Source: Candidatus Didemnitutus sp. (GTDB lineage Bacteria > Verrucomicrobiota > Verrucomicrobiia > Opitutales > Opitutaceae). From it: a stretch of DNA of 7,128 nucleotides. The position numbers were made by a program, and so were the translations under genes. The notes under the pieces are model-generated. The model was not told where the DNA came from. It saw nothing but the letters and a program-made list of their open reading frames with translations, and ran no database searches. Location: assembly GCA_030682505.1 (NCBI GenBank), contig JAUXOH010000139.1, forward strand, positions 1 to 7,128. The letters are read 5' to 3'. Positions 6,976-7,128 of the stretch are shown here, one piece after another (position 1 is the stretch's first letter; the number at the start of each line of letters is the position of its first letter).

Positions 6976-6987
6976 TAGGGGCAGGAC

Positions 6988-7016
6988 ATTAATGACGACG
7001 ATTGCGCCTTAATCAA
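6988..7016 (-). promoter_or_regulatory. Candidate sigma70-type promoter for the pyrF-ispD-ispF run
   Basis: On the minus strand TTGATT (7016-7011) and ATTAAT (6993-6988) are separated by exactly 17 bases. Each matches the -35 TTGACA and -10 TATAAT consensus at four of six positions. Only 12 bases separate the -10 box from the pyrF ATG at 6975. Transcription would therefore begin about 5-7 bases before the start codon, giving a very short leader, which agrees with the missing Shine-Dalgarno. The boxes are imperfect and no other experimental signal is visible. Confidence 0.4.
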
Positions 7017-7058
7017 AGAGAGAAATGGCGGCGGGGAATTTACTAGGAACGGCGCGGG

Positions 7059-7074
7059 TTAGTGTGCATTAGTG
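7059..7074 (+). repeat. TTAGTG direct repeat, 10-base period, in the divergent gap
   Basis: TTAGTG occurs at 7059-7064 and again at 7069-7074, one helical turn apart, just before ispE. Direct half-sites on the same DNA face are a common operator layout, but a six-base pair of repeats may also be chance. It lies on the ispE side of the divergent region. I could not find a convincing -35/-10 pair for ispE around it. Confidence 0.25.
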
Positions 7075-7077
7075 AAC

Positions 7078-7083
7078 GGAAGG
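7078..7083 (+). promoter_or_regulatory. Ribosome binding site of ispE
   Basis: GGAAGG precedes the ispE ATG, with only two bases between the motif end and the start codon (five if GGA is the paired part). It is a recognisable but closely spaced Shine-Dalgarno. It contrasts with the minus-strand genes, most of which lack one. Confidence 0.45.
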
Positions 7084-7085
7084 TC

Positions 7086-7128
7086 ATGGCCGTAACGATT
7101 TTCAGTCCCGCGAAGATAAATCTGTTCC
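7086..7128 (+). CDS. ispE: 4-diphosphocytidyl-2-C-methyl-D-erythritol kinase, N-terminal fragment
   Basis: Fourteen codons are visible before the window ends: MAVTIFSPAKINLF. The SPAKINLF block is the characteristic N-terminus of IspE, a GHMP-family kinase. IspE uses ATP to phosphorylate the 2-hydroxyl of CDP-methylerythritol, the step between IspD and IspF. The lysine and asparagine of PAKIN belong to the conserved first strand of the enzyme. The gene is transcribed away from pyrF across a 110-base gap, so the product of ispD and the substrate of ispF are handled by a divergently expressed enzyme. A GTG at 7062 is in frame but would give an atypically long N-terminus. Only the start is present, so completeness cannot be judged. 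Confidence 0.88.
   Translation, partial: MAVTIFSPAKINLF

Noticed and set aside
5656..6978. Plus-strand open frame of 440 codons opposite ispD and pyrF
   Set aside because: It covers two well-recognised enzymes and the gap between them, and its translation has no motif of its own.
7062..7085. In-frame GTG at 7062 as an earlier ispE start
   Set aside because: It would add eight residues before an already normal IspE N-terminus and has no ribosome binding site, whereas the ATG at 7086 has GGAAGG before it.
1..7128. Search for tRNA, CRISPR array, insertion sequence, toxin-antitoxin or phage genes
   Set aside because: Coding density is near complete, with no repeat-spacer pattern, transposase motif, tRNA-like cloverleaf or anomalous composition that I could see by eye.

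Overview
This GC-rich window is densely packed with bacterial housekeeping genes. It holds six complete genes, all on the minus strand, flanked by two partial plus-strand genes at the window edges. The gene set suggests a free-living Gram-negative bacterium using the MEP isoprenoid route. A verrucomicrobial (Opitutaceae-like) host is a reasonable guess from the GC content, the SpmB-type protein, the IspF variant and the scarcity of Shine-Dalgarno sequences. That assignment is inference and would need a database search.

Layout from left to right. At 1-132 is the 3' end of a spmB-like gene (+). A 90-base convergent gap (133-222) carries two small GC-rich inverted repeats. The minus-strand run, read in its own direction from 6975 down to 223, is pyrF (OMP decarboxylase), ispD, ispF, two paralogous family-5 solute-binding lipoproteins of the OppA/DppA type, and a secreted M28-family zinc peptidase with a PA-like insert. 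Gaps are 12, 11 and 22 bases, then a 20-base overlap and a 4-base ATGA overlap, so the whole run looks like one operon. The last 110-base gap (6976-7085) is a divergent promoter region. Beyond it the first 14 codons of ispE (+) run off the window end.

Functionally there are two modules. The first combines pyrimidine synthesis (UMP, which feeds CTP) with three MEP-pathway enzymes: IspD consumes CTP, IspE is transcribed divergently, and IspF releases CMP. The second is an envelope peptide-scavenging module in which a secreted peptidase would release amino acids or peptides and two lipoproteins would capture oligopeptides. No permease or ATPase genes are present in the window.

I found no clearly novel system. 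The points most worth checking are the IspF C-terminal motif, which differs from the E. coli type at the isoprenoid-binding cavity; the pyrimidine-rich CCCT leaders that stand where Shine-Dalgarno sequences would be; a candidate pyrF promoter that would give an almost leaderless mRNA; and the orphan duplicated binding proteins coupled to a peptidase.
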